DNA of 64,000 bases, taken from positions 60,466,709-60,530,708 of the forward strand of contig CM043971.1 of the NCBI GenBank assembly GCA_014529385.2, read 5' to 3'. How positions within the stretch are numbered: the first letter of the stretch is position 1; each line of letters starts with the position of its first letter. Positions 1-9,500 of the stretch are shown one piece after another. A model generated the notes under the pieces. The model was not told the origin of the DNA, did no database searches, and was given only the letters and a program-made list of their open reading frames with translations. The DNA comes from Adiantum capillus-veneris. Taxonomy: Eukaryota > Streptophyta > Polypodiopsida > Polypodiales > Pteridaceae. Position numbers and translations under genes: made by a program.

Positions 1-9
1 CACTGGCGC
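1..9 (-). repeat. Left stub of a Copia-A-family LTR interrupted by Gypsy-1
   Basis: These nine bases join with 16534-16780 to rebuild a continuous stretch of the Copia-A LTR in reverse orientation; the same bases occur reverse-complemented near 6333-6345. The last four bases, GCGC, are repeated directly after the Gypsy-1 3' LTR and are read as its target site duplication. Most of this LTR lies upstream of the window. Confidence 0.75.
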
Positions 10-1704
10 TGATAGCCGTTTTTTGGCTTTCCATAGTGGCCATAGTAAGCTACCTCACCCTATCAAATCACTCAAACACTATGGCTATCCCTACCATTTC
101 ACTATATATAGGCGTGTGTGAGTTAGGGAACTTTCCCCATATTTTCTTTAAAACCCTCAGCTAGCTAGTCACTAGGCTAGTTGAGCCAAAAAAATAAAAA
201 TTATAAGTATATTATGGCCCATTTGTGTGTAAATATTTCATTGTATATAGGGCCTAAATAAAAGGTTTTTTCATAATTATTGTGGTATTTATTTAAATAT
301 TTCTACCTATGGTGTGTTATTTATGCTATGTACATTGACTCACCATTACCATATTTTTTCTTATCATTTTGCATACTCTTTATTCCATATAAAAATAATT
401 TCATGCAAGCTTCTCTTATTTTTGGTGTAACTCCATCCCAACAAAAATCCAAAAAAACTAGTTCTATTTATGTGTATATTTTTTTCACTATTGTGATTTT
501 TTCCTTTCTACGTATATTCTCTATTACTCTCATAAATTAGACCACCAAAAATATTCATCTTTTTATGGTAGACTTATAATGAGAGAGATTTATTTTGACC
601 CCTTTATATTTTTCGACCTATATTATTTATATTTGACATGTACATATTTTTTAGACCCCTCAATATTTGATTTTCTTAGTTGTACTATTCACTTATATCA
701 TGATCTCAACAATATCTTCAATTATAGACCTACCAAATAAGCTCAAGGATAGGTGGCATGCATACATGCACTATGGAGGGCTCACTCTTGGAGGTATTCA
801 AAAGAATCATCCAAAGAAGGACCCCACAAGGACCTTGTGCAGTGGAAAAAAACGATCGGTTTTGCTGAATTTTTAAAGTTCACTTGCTCTCCGAATTTGG
901 AAAGGTGATACAAACAAAAGTTGTAGCTCGTGGGCTGAACTTTTGCCTCAAATTTTTTCATATTTTTTTGAGCTACGAGCTGTGAGCTATGATTTTATTA
1001 GTGGACCCCAGTTTTCCCATGTTATGCAGCCACACTCTCTCTTCCACTTTATCATTTTCCTCTTTCACACACACTTCTCCACTCATCATCCCCACCTCTC
1101 TCACCACTCCTCTCTGCACCCTACTCACCTTCTCCTCAACCTTGAAGAATAAGAGAAACCATGGTGAACTCATACCTCCCACACACAATTCCATTCCAAA
1201 ATTGACCACCTAGTCTCATTTTTCCTCCTCCAATTTACCCATATCTATCAAAAAAACCACAAAATTCAGCCTCTTCTCTTAAAAGACAGCATCATGGTGG
1301 TTGATTACTCAGCTTCAATTACCTTGTCTCTCAAGGAAGGTCAAGAGTGGAGAAAAAATGTACCGTCAAAGCTAGTGGACCATCAACAAGCGTCAAAATT
1401 GGCCCTACTCAAGACACTTGGAGCATCAACCTTGTAAGAAATCCACCTTTTCTTACCTCTTAATATTTTTTCTTCCTTATTTGTATCCTACATGGATACT
1501 CCCATTGTAAATATCCAATTCCATTTGTAAATTAATACTAACTCTACTAACACTAACCCACTATGAAAAGTCCTATCACCTCCATTTCTCTCCTCTCTCT
1601 TTCCCCACCAACTTCTTGATAATTCCAAGCAAAAGAAATTAGATAAATTGCTGAAAATCTAACCCAACCATGGTTAGAGGAGTAACCCTAGCCTTCAAAA
1701 TTGC

Positions 1705-1713
1705 TATAAAAGG
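1705..1713 (+). promoter_or_regulatory. TATA box of Gypsy-1 5' LTR
   Basis: TATAAAAGG, preceded by GC-poor sequence and followed by a purine-rich stretch, lies about 980 bp before the LTR end. It is repeated at 15549-15557 in the 3' LTR. This is the best promoter candidate; transcription would start roughly 30 bp downstream. Confidence 0.6.
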
Positions 1714-2371
1714 AGGGTGTAGGTAGCACAAAAAGGGGGAGCCATAAGCAAGAGCACTATGCTATAGCTTGAGAAGCCAAGCTCAACCTCTCTAGAAGGA
1801 GCTCTTGAGTGGAAGCTCATTGTCTTATGCATGTGCATGTGTTGTAATAGGGGATTAGCAAGGGAACTCTATGCCATTGTAAGAGAGAGAGTGATCATTC
1901 AATTGAGAGTAGGAAATCTATCATTTCTCCTACTAGTGTAAGCCCAACATTTGCTGAATCAAGGAGGGTGGATTTGGACTAAGCTTGGATACTTTGTCTC
2001 CCTTCCAACGTGAAGTAATGGACAACAATGATGCGTAGGTGTCTTGGTGTTTTTTGTTAAGTTCTTGATAGCTTGTCTCTGGTGTTGTCATCAATCTAGC
2101 CATAAATCCCACATACTGTAAGAGGGCGACAGGGTGGAGAGGACTCCCCTGGCTTTAAGACAGTGATTGGGGTGGCTTTTCTTGTGATGTGTTGTGGTGA
2201 AATTTACGCAAGCTATGTTGAACAAATACTAATCTCACTTTGATTTGTCATGACAGATTTGTAAGAAGGTATTAATGCAACAAGCACCCCCTCCCCCTTT
2301 CTCTCTCTTTCTTAAATATATAGTTGTGTTTGCTTGATCATTGGCGATACGTTTCAAAGCAGCCCGAGCAC

Positions 2372-2373
<2 letters not shown>

Positions 2374-2423
<50 letters not shown>
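2374..2423 (+). repeat. (CT)n microsatellite in 5' LTR
   Basis: A nearly pure CT run within the LTR downstream of the TATA box. The 3' LTR copy (16218-16271) is a few bases longer, the only length difference I see between the two LTRs. Confidence 0.9.
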
Positions 2424-2426
<3 letters not shown>

Positions 2427-2687
2427 TTTTAGTGTGTGAGAGTGTTCCAGTGGTGTTAGGGTTAGTGTAAATTCCTTGCTTGTTTGTGGGTTGCTCTAAC
2501 GATTCTCCTCTTTTGCGTCCTAGTTCGCTCTTAAACTAGGTGGTGCCCCTTGTGTAGTTGGGATTTGGCTGTGGGTTTGTTGTTTTGGTTTGTGTTGTGC
2601 TGTGCCCCAGCCCCATTGAGCAGCACGGGAGCCTTGAAGGGTGTCTAGAGGTTGCTCTTCTTGTTGCCCGCCCCGGACCGCCTCAAA

Positions 2688-2705
2688 TTGGTGCCCCCAC
2701 GGAGG
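2688..2705 (+). other. Candidate primer-binding site of Gypsy-1
   Basis: TTGGTGCCCCCACGGAGG begins two bases after the 5' LTR ends in CA, the place and form (starting TGG, complementary to a tRNA CCA end) expected of a minus-strand primer site. I cannot name the tRNA; it is not the initiator-Met type used by the Copia elements in this window. Confidence 0.55.
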
Positions 2706-2759
2706 ACGGCTTGTGTATTTTTGTGTAGAATCAACCTTTAGCATAGTCAAGTAGTTTGC

Positions 2760-2972
2760 ATGAATCACGAAAATTTGTATGATCCCTTCATTCCCATTGC
2801 AAGGCAAAAGGTACACATAATTGTTAGTACTAAGTTGCAATTTCAACGTGTCATTCGTAGAATTTGGGGTCCTCTTAGGTTGGCCGAGATAAACGCTTCA
2901 GTAAATCCTTTTATTTTGCCTCTCATTAGGTACGACCTTAGTTTGGACGTCTATATTTTTGTTTTGTTTTAA
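2760..2972 (+). CDS. Small leader ORF a, upstream of gag (70 aa, unknown)
   Basis: An ATG-started 70-codon ORF in the Gypsy-1 leader. I do not recognise it. Its C-terminal half aligns without gaps to the next ORF (2994-3212), with shared residues including ILPLI, Y, DV and IF; about 19 of the last 34 residues are identical. Most identical residues use different synonymous codons in the two copies, a sign of past selection on protein sequence. Some Tat-lineage elements of the Ogre type have an extra ORF before gag, so this could be a relic of such a gene. Both ORFs are in the same frame, separated by two stops. No signal peptide or known domain is visible. Confidence 0.45.
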   Translation: MNHENLYDPFIPIARQKVHIIVSTKLQFQRVIRRIWGPLRLAEINASVNPFILPLIRYDLSLDVYIFVLF

Positions 2973-2993
2973 GCATTAGGTCATGCATAGACC

Positions 2994-3212
2994 ATGGATA
3001 ATGGCCCAGGAATAGAGGTTTTCCCCTTCCATTTCACTCCACACATTAGAATAAACATTGCAATTAGTAGGAAAATCCATTTTCAACAACGTATGGTGTT
3101 CATGTTTGGTGCCCAAAGAGTAGGAGAAATTCTCACGTCACCAAACCCTGTCATCCTACCTCTTATTGATTATCATAGGTCGTTTGATGTGAATATCTTT
3201 ATTTTGTTGTAG
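2994..3212 (+). CDS. Small leader ORF b, homologous to ORF a (72 aa, unknown)
   Basis: ATG-started, 72 codons, ending about 85 bases before the gag start. It is the second copy of a tandemly duplicated module, sharing with ORF a the pattern I..I..S.K..FQ and, further on, NP.ILPLI.Y...DV.IF. The copies differ strongly in DNA but less in protein. Function is unknown. It could be two halves of one former ORF1, now separated by stops, rather than two proteins. Confidence 0.45.
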   Translation: MDNGPGIEVFPFHFTPHIRINIAISRKIHFQQRMVFMFGAQRVGEILTSPNPVILPLIDYHRSFDVNIFILL

Positions 3213-3297
3213 AATAGATTGCAAGCTAGAAAACATTATTGTGTAAATCTTTTTAAGAAAGAAAAACAAAAACGGGTGTCACTTTGAAATCAATTCA

Positions 3298-4113
3298 ATG
3301 GAAAGCCAACGCCAAATGTCTGGGTATCCTCTTTTCTTTGGAGAGCCTGGAGAGGATGCAGAATTATTTTTAGCGAATTTCAAGATGTCTTGCCGTATCA
3401 AGAGGATAATAACTGATCAAGAACGTGTAGAAATGTTTGAGGTGGTCCTTAGGAAAGATGCTAGCACTTGGTTTGACTCTTTGCCTGAGGAAGTTAAGGG
3501 GAATTACACAGAAGTTTTGAATCGTTTCAAGAAATACTTCTTTGATCCCCAAAACACTCAAAAATTATGGCAAGACATTGTTTCTCATAAGCAAAAAGAC
3601 TTAGATGACTACTACTTGTACAAGCAAGAGTTTCTACGTCTTTGGGCTCTATGGATACGAAATGTTGCTAACCCTGGTGATGGTGCAGAATTTCTAAAGA
3701 AGGAGAGGTTCATAGCCGGACTCTTTCCTGACCTTAAGGTAAAAGTTGAGGCGGGTGCACCTGCTACCTTTGATGCAGCTGAAACTAGGGCTGCTGAGAA
3801 ATATAGGAAACTCAAGTGCTTAAGGGGAGAGGTTCCAATAGAAGGTCTTAGACCCAAAGGTAAGTCACAAGCATCAACATCGAGGGAGCTTCCTGAGGTA
3901 ACGGCTGAAGTGATTGAGAAGTTAAATGAATCTTTAAGCAACCTGTCAATTCACCTTGCACAAGCTGTAGGTCCAAAGGGACAAGCAAAGAAGTCAGAAG
4001 AGAGAGAGAGCCACGAACTAGGAGAGTCTTGCAATGTTGGAATAGCGGAGAGTCTGGACATGGGATGTATAATTGTCCTTGGCCCCGTGGAGAGCCAGGG
4101 AGACCTAACTTGA
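3298..4113 (+). pseudogene. gag: Gypsy-1 gag, capsid part
   Basis: Starts at ATG 3298 in the context of a normal retrotransposon Gag. Residues about 20-170 show the Ty3/Gypsy capsid pattern: FLANF, a tryptophan in STWFDSL, then F.KYFFDP, followed by a Lys-rich region. The reading frame leaves the nucleocapsid near 4010-4030: the zinc knuckle is encoded in another frame (4035-4076). A GA-rich tract at about 4000-4013 is the most likely slip site. In the frame of this ORF the last ~28 residues are nonsense. A programmed frameshift between gag and pro is possible but is not expected before the knuckle, so I treat it as a mutation. Confidence 0.85.
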
Positions 4114-4775
4114 ATTACCCAGTGATGAATGCAGGAGAAGGAGCTGGTCAACAACCAAGGCTTCTACAAAGGCCAAATGGACCAAGACCACCTCCACAAG
4201 GGGTAGAAGGAGTTCCACCTTTGCCAGATCCAAATGTGCATGTGGTAGAGGTGACAAATTCAAATGAGTTTGACATGGAAGCCAATGGCATTAAGCGTGG
4301 CCGAGGAAAAGGTAAAGAGAAAGAAGGAGTCACATCACAGAGTGACCATGGACAAGGCAAGAAGGCAAAGGAAACCAAGGAAACCAAGAGGACTCGACGT
4401 CATATCAACCTCCAAGACTTCCCTCTTGGACATGGTATGGCTCCGTACAACTTGTTGGAAGACATGAGAGGTAAGGGTCCTGATATTTCATGGCCTCAAT
4501 TTCTTGCATTATGTCCACAAGTTAGGAGGGATTTAACAAGGGCAGTTAGCACTAGGAGAAAGGTAAAAGAGAGTGTGCCTGTTGTAAAAATTGCACAAGC
4601 TGAAATGAATGAGGACATTACACCGGTGCTAGACTGTTACATCAAAGGAAGATTGGTTAGGAAAGGTCTAGTGGATGGGGGTGCACAAATTTGCATCATG
4701 ACAGAGGGACTCATGCAAAGACTAGGCATGCACATCCATGAGACACCTGAAATCAAAGTCGATGGCAAACAATAG
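4035..4775 (+). pseudogene. pro: Gypsy-1 nucleocapsid zinc knuckle and protease N-terminal part
   Basis: Frame-shifted continuation of gag. The knuckle at 4035-4076 reads C-x2-S-x4-H-x4-C: the second metal-binding cysteine is replaced by serine (AGC for TGC). A basic segment follows (KRGRGKGKEKEG and KRTRR at roughly 4290-4400), then a retropepsin-like active site with DGG in VDGGAQICIMTEG at about 4672-4710. Plant Gypsy proteases often use D-[ST]-G or D-G-G here. The frame ends at TAG 4773; the rest of the protease continues in the frame of 4738-5394. Confidence 0.8.
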
Positions 4776-5394
4776 CAAGGCTAGGTGTGTAGGCATTTGT
4801 AAAAATGTCTTTGTAGAGGCCTTTGGCATTAAGAAAGCGGTGGATTTTTATGTTATGTCGACCAAGGGAAGTGGTTATCCATTTATCCTAGGAAGACCAT
4901 GGCTAATGAAAATGCGAGCTTTGCAGGATTGGGAGAGTGGGAAATTAATTTGCAAGAATGACAATCATAAGAAGGTTGTCTTTGACATGAAGGAGCAACG
5001 CCAAGAGGAGCTCCATGAAGAATCATCTCAAAGTGAGACGGAAGAAGGTTGGACCGATAGCACTTTAGAAGAAGAAAGTAGCGGCAACATTACGGAAGAG
5101 GAGTCTTCCATCGAAGTCATGGGGGTAAGGTTTAAGCCAAGCAACCAAGAGACCTCTTGTCAAGGCTTGGAGGAGGTAGGTCCTCAAGAGAACGAAGGTG
5201 TTCAAGATGAAGGGATGCTGGAAGGTATGCTATCAACAACACTTACAAAGGATGAAAGAGAGGAGTTCAAATGTGTGCTAAGGAAGTTTCCTAGGCTTTT
5301 CGCTAAAGACTACACCAACGTGCGTGGGGTAGATGTTGTTCAACACAAGATTGAGTTAAAGCCTGAGGCCACACCTAAAGCTCAGAAGCTATGA
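4738..5394 (+). pseudogene. pro: Gypsy-1 protease C-terminal part and linker to RT
   Basis: The first part continues the protease after a one-base frame change near 4765 and contains the conserved ILGRPWL that ends retropepsins of plant Gypsy elements. A long Glu/Ser-rich acidic linker (about 4990-5240) follows, then the segment HKIELKP, which begins the RT domain. The ORF stops at TGA 5392-5394. Translation continues in the same frame directly into RT, so this is a single nonsense codon; TGA where the family has a charged residue fits C-to-T change of a CGA codon. Confidence 0.8.
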
Positions 5395-6092
5395 AGGCTA
5401 GGAGTTATAAAGGAGCAGGCTCTACTCAAGGAGGTAAGAAAGATTCTAGCAGCAGGTTTCATTTATCCAGTGGAGAATTTAGAGTGGGTCTCTCCTGTTG
5501 TTGTCACTCCTAAGAAAAACGAAAAGTGGAGGGTGTGTGTGGATTACCGCCCACTCAATGAGGCAACAAAAAGAGATCACTTTCCCCTCCCATTTCAGGA
5601 TGAGATACTAAATGAGGTAGTTGGTCATGAGAAGTACACTGTGTGTGATGGCTACTCAGGCTACTTTCAAATAGGTATCGCATTGGAAGATCAATTGAAA
5701 ACAACCTTTATCACTCCTTGGGGTTGTTATGCTTTTAGAGTCATGCCATTTGGTCTGACAAATGCTCCTGCAACATTCCAACGTTTCATGAACATGGTGT
5801 TTCAAGCATTTTTTGGAAAGTCAATTAGGGTGTTCATTGATGATTTTTGCATTTATAGCTCAAAATCATTGCATCTACAAAGGGTAGAAGAAGGATTAAA
5901 GAAGCTCTATGACATGGGAGGTCAACTCAACCCCGACAAGTGCCACATAGGTGAGGATGAAGTGATCTTGCTCGGTCACAAGGTTTCCTATAAAGGCATT
6001 GAGGTGGATCCTTCAAAGGCAAAGGCTCTTATTGAGCTCCCATCACCGAAGAGTCTTAAGGAGGTCATCTCTTTCATTCAGAAGGTGAAGTA
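5395..6092 (+). pseudogene. pol: Gypsy-1 reverse transcriptase, N-terminal part up to Copia-A
   Basis: Same frame as the preceding segment. RT motifs are in order: WRVCVDYRPLN, FPLPFQDEI, YSGYFQIGI, TTFITPWG, MPFGLTNAPATFQ, then the catalytic FIDDFCIYS at about 5833-5859. The C-terminal thumb begins LLGHKVS and runs to GVKY at the Copia-A target site, AAGTA (6088-6092). The frame resumes without loss after Copia-A at 11336. Apart from the upstream stop this RT portion is open. Confidence 0.9.
6088..6092. repeat. Target site duplication of Copia-A, left copy
   Basis: AAGTA here and again at 11336-11340 flank Copia-A exactly. A perfect 5-bp duplication is the standard Copia integrase signature. 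Confidence 0.95.
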
Positions 6093-6414
6093 TGTAAAGA
6101 ATGAGGATGCAAGAGAGCTACACAAGACAAGCACAAAGCACACAGAGATGGAAAGCTTCTTCTTCTTCTTCACAGAAAAGAGAGTACAAAATGACTAAGT
6201 GCTAAAGCTGAAAAGTAGCACATATGTACATGCGGTCACTAAGTGTGAACTCGCTAGAAGCGTACTAGGCTAGCACTATAAGTGTAGTCTAGCTGTAGAA
6301 TCACTGGCAGAGATCCTCCGTGTCGGTCACCTAACGCGCCAGTGAGTAAATGCCGTAAGCGGCCAAGACCCGTAGTGGATGCCAGCTCAAGGTGTAGAGC
6401 TCGACATCTCAACA
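6093..6414 (-). repeat. Copia-A 3' LTR
   Basis: 322 bp. Compared with 11014-11335 it differs at four bases: one in the CTCGCT/CTCTCT site near 6253, two adjacent ones near 6271 and one near 6290. The polypurine tract GAGGGGGAG (minus strand) abuts at 6415-6424. Confidence 0.95.
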
Positions 6415-6563
6415 CTCCCCCTCGAGCTCTGCATGTCGCAGAGTCCAAGCATAGTCCGGAAACGTTGAAGCTTCTCAGCTCCGAGGGCCTTGGTAAAGAT
6501 ATCCGCTATCTGCTCCTCTGTGCTGACGTAGACCAAGTCGATGTCGCCCGCCAACACTCGCTC

Positions 6564-9500
6564 TCAAACGTAGTGGTAATGGACCTCTATGTGTTTGGTC
6601 CTGGCATGGAACACTGGGTTCCTAGCCAACTGCATGCTGCTGAGGTTGTCACAATGGATGAAAATCTGCTGGTCCACTTGCACTCCCAAGTCCTCAAGTA
6701 ATGTGCGTAGCCAAGCTACCTCGCACGCCGCAACTGCTGCACCTCTGTACTCGGCCTCTGTGCTCGATAAAGCAACCGTAGGCTGCTTTTTGCTGCTCCA
6801 AGTAACAGCAGCACTCCCAAAAGAGAACATGAAGCCACTCGTAGATCTCCTATCAACAATGCTACCTGCCCAATCTGCATCTGTATACCCATACAATGCT
6901 AATGGTGCATCTGCTGCATAGAACAATGCGTAGTCAAGAGTACCTTGCACATACCTAAGTGTGCGTCGTACTCCATCCAAATGTGGCTTCCTCGGAAGTT
7001 GCATGAACTGACTCTCCAAGCCTACTGTGTAGCTCAAGTCTGGCCTCGTGATAGTCAAGTAGATTAGACTACCCACAATCTTCCTGTACATGTTGACATC
7101 CTCAACAACATCACCCTTCTCTACACTCAGCTTTGCATTCACATCCAAGGGAATAGAAATTGGCTTACAATCAGCCATACCATACTTTGACAACATGTCC
7201 AAAGCATACTGTCTCTGTGATAGCCATACACCCTCTGGAGTCCTGATCACCTCAATGCCAAGAAAGTAGCGCAACTCGCCTAAATCTTTCATTTCAAACT
7301 CCTGTTTGAGAAGACCCTTCACATGGTCAATCTCCATAGCATTGCCACCAACAATAATAAGGTCATCTACATATATGGTAATGACCACAATCCCCACATC
7401 ACTCTCACGTACATAGAGTGAATGATCAGCATGAGCTCTCCTAAAACCAATACTGACAAGATACTTGGCAATCCTGTCATACCATGCTCTAGAGCCCTGC
7501 TTCAAACCATACAAAGCTTTGAGAAGTCTGCATACATAATCTGGGTAACCTGGATCGACATAACTAGGTGGCTGATCCATATACACTTCCTCTTGCAACT
7601 CACCATTCAAGAAGGCATTCTTTACATCCATTTGATGCATAATCCATCCTCTAGATGCAGCCACTGCTATGACAGCTCTCACTGTCGTCATCTTTGCCAC
7701 TGGAGCAAAGGTCTCCTCATAGTGTATGCCATACGTCTGTGTATAACCCTTTGCGACCAGCCTTGCCTTGTGACGCTCAATGTTACCATCAGCCTTATGC
7801 TTGGTTTTATACACCCATTTACAGCCAATAGCTTTCTTGCCACTTGGCAATGGCACCAAATCCCATGTGTCATTTGCTTCCAATGCAGCCATCTCTTCAT
7901 TCATTGCATCATCCCAATGCACATTTCCAACTGCATCCTCAAAACATGTGGGCTCCACATCCTGTATCACCTTAGCCATGTAGGCTTGGTGATGCGCTAG
8001 ATACCCATCATAAGTCAATTTATGAACTGGATTTCTGACTCTATTAGATCTGCGCGGTCCTGGGTCACTCCTTTGCCCTCTAGCATCTTCTTGTACTTTC
8101 CTTACACCAGGTGTCCTGACAGCCGGAATTCCAAATTCCTCATCAAGACTTTGTTCAGAACCATCTGAATCCATGTCTACATGTGAAAAACCTGATGATG
8201 CATCAACCATAAAGGGAGGTTCATCAACCTTTTCCTTTCCTTTTCGTGATACATTCCCTGTACCTGTTGGTGGAGTAACCTGCGTACGTAGTCTACCATT
8301 CCATGGTTTCTCAACAGAGCCACGAGAAGAGGACTCTTGTGGTCCACTCAAAACCTGTGACTGTGGCCTCACATTTTGTACAACCACATCATCTTTTACA
8401 TCAGCCCCAATAGTGCCATGTGCATTACTGTACCAGCTGCTCATCTCATCAAAGACTACATCTCTGCTCACTCGTAATTCTTGTGTAGTAGGATTGTAGC
8501 ACCTGTACCCCTTTTGTTCAAGGGAATATCCCACAAGAATACATTTCTCTGCTTTAGGATCCAATTTCCTACGCAACTCATCTGGTACATGCACGTAAGC
8601 TATGCAGCCAAACACTTTCAAGTGTGCCAAATCAGGCTTTGTACCTGTAAACTTTTCCTCCGGTGTTACATCATGCACCGCAGCTGTAGGTGTCCTGTTC
8701 ATAATGTACACAGCTGTATTTACAGCTTCAGCCCAGAAATGATGAGGCATGTTCTTCTCATTCATCAATGCACATGCAACCTCTGCAATGTGCCTGTTTT
8801 TCCTTTCTGCGACCCCATTCTGCTGTGGAGTATATCTGCATGTAAACTGCCTGCGTATACCATGCATTCGCAGAAAATCTGAAAAATCATTGGAGAAGTA
8901 CTCTCCCCCTCCATCTGACCTCAATGTCTTGATTTGCATATCTGTCTCCTTCTCAATCATGACTTTGAAGTCTTGAAAGTGACCAAACACTTCACTTTTG
9001 TTACGCATGAAGTAGACCCATACTTTCCTTGTATGGTCATCAATGAAAGAGACATAATACCTGCAACCATGTATACTTGCAGTATCGGTTGGACCCCAAA
9101 CATCTGTGTGCACCACCTCAAGTGGCTTTTTACATACATTGTGCTCATGTGGAAATGAGCCCTTTGACTGTTTTCCAAACTGGCATGCTGCACACACTTT
9201 ATGCATACCATCCACCTTGAATTTGGGCAACCCTTTTACAATCTGTTTTGATTGCATGCTGCGCAATCTCTGCTCATTGACATGGCCAATGCGTTTGTGC
9301 CAAATGTCAACATCAGCCACAACACCTGTGCCCTGTGCAAATAATGCAGCTTTTACCTCAGGCATGTCTACATTTAGCGTAAACATTCTGCCCACACATT
9401 TGCCCTCTGTGATCAGCTTACAGCCATTCTGGAAATCTTCTACATAACAGCCATTTGGATTGAAGCGAACCTGCAAACCCTGCTCAACCATTTGTCCAAC

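Larger units (their letters stand above)
10..2685 (+). repeat. Gypsy-1 5' LTR
   Basis: The 2676-bp LTR matches 13854-16533 almost base for base. Seen differences are near positions 112, 150, 165, 507, 752, 1464 and 2673, plus a different (CT)n length. The first kilobase is AT rich; a TATA box lies at 1705. Short ORFs in both strands here start at non-ATG codons or sit in low-complexity sequence and are not called as genes. Confidence 0.95.

Noticed and set aside
280-540. 86-codon ORF conserved in all three Gypsy-1-type LTR copies (also 14124-14384, and shifted at 27459)
   Set aside because: It starts at TTG, is AT-rich low-complexity sequence and is frameshifted in the solo LTR, so conservation reflects LTR relatedness and not coding.
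943-1213. Overlapping ORFs on both strands in the LTR
   Set aside because: They lie in a C/T-rich low-complexity stretch and are open in three frames; no domain is visible.
3298-4113. Programmed frameshift between gag and pro
   Set aside because: The frame change falls before the zinc knuckle and next to a GA-rich tract, so a slippage mutation is simpler.
7422-8000. 192-codon plus-strand ORF
   Set aside because: Antisense shadow of the Copia-A RT coding region.
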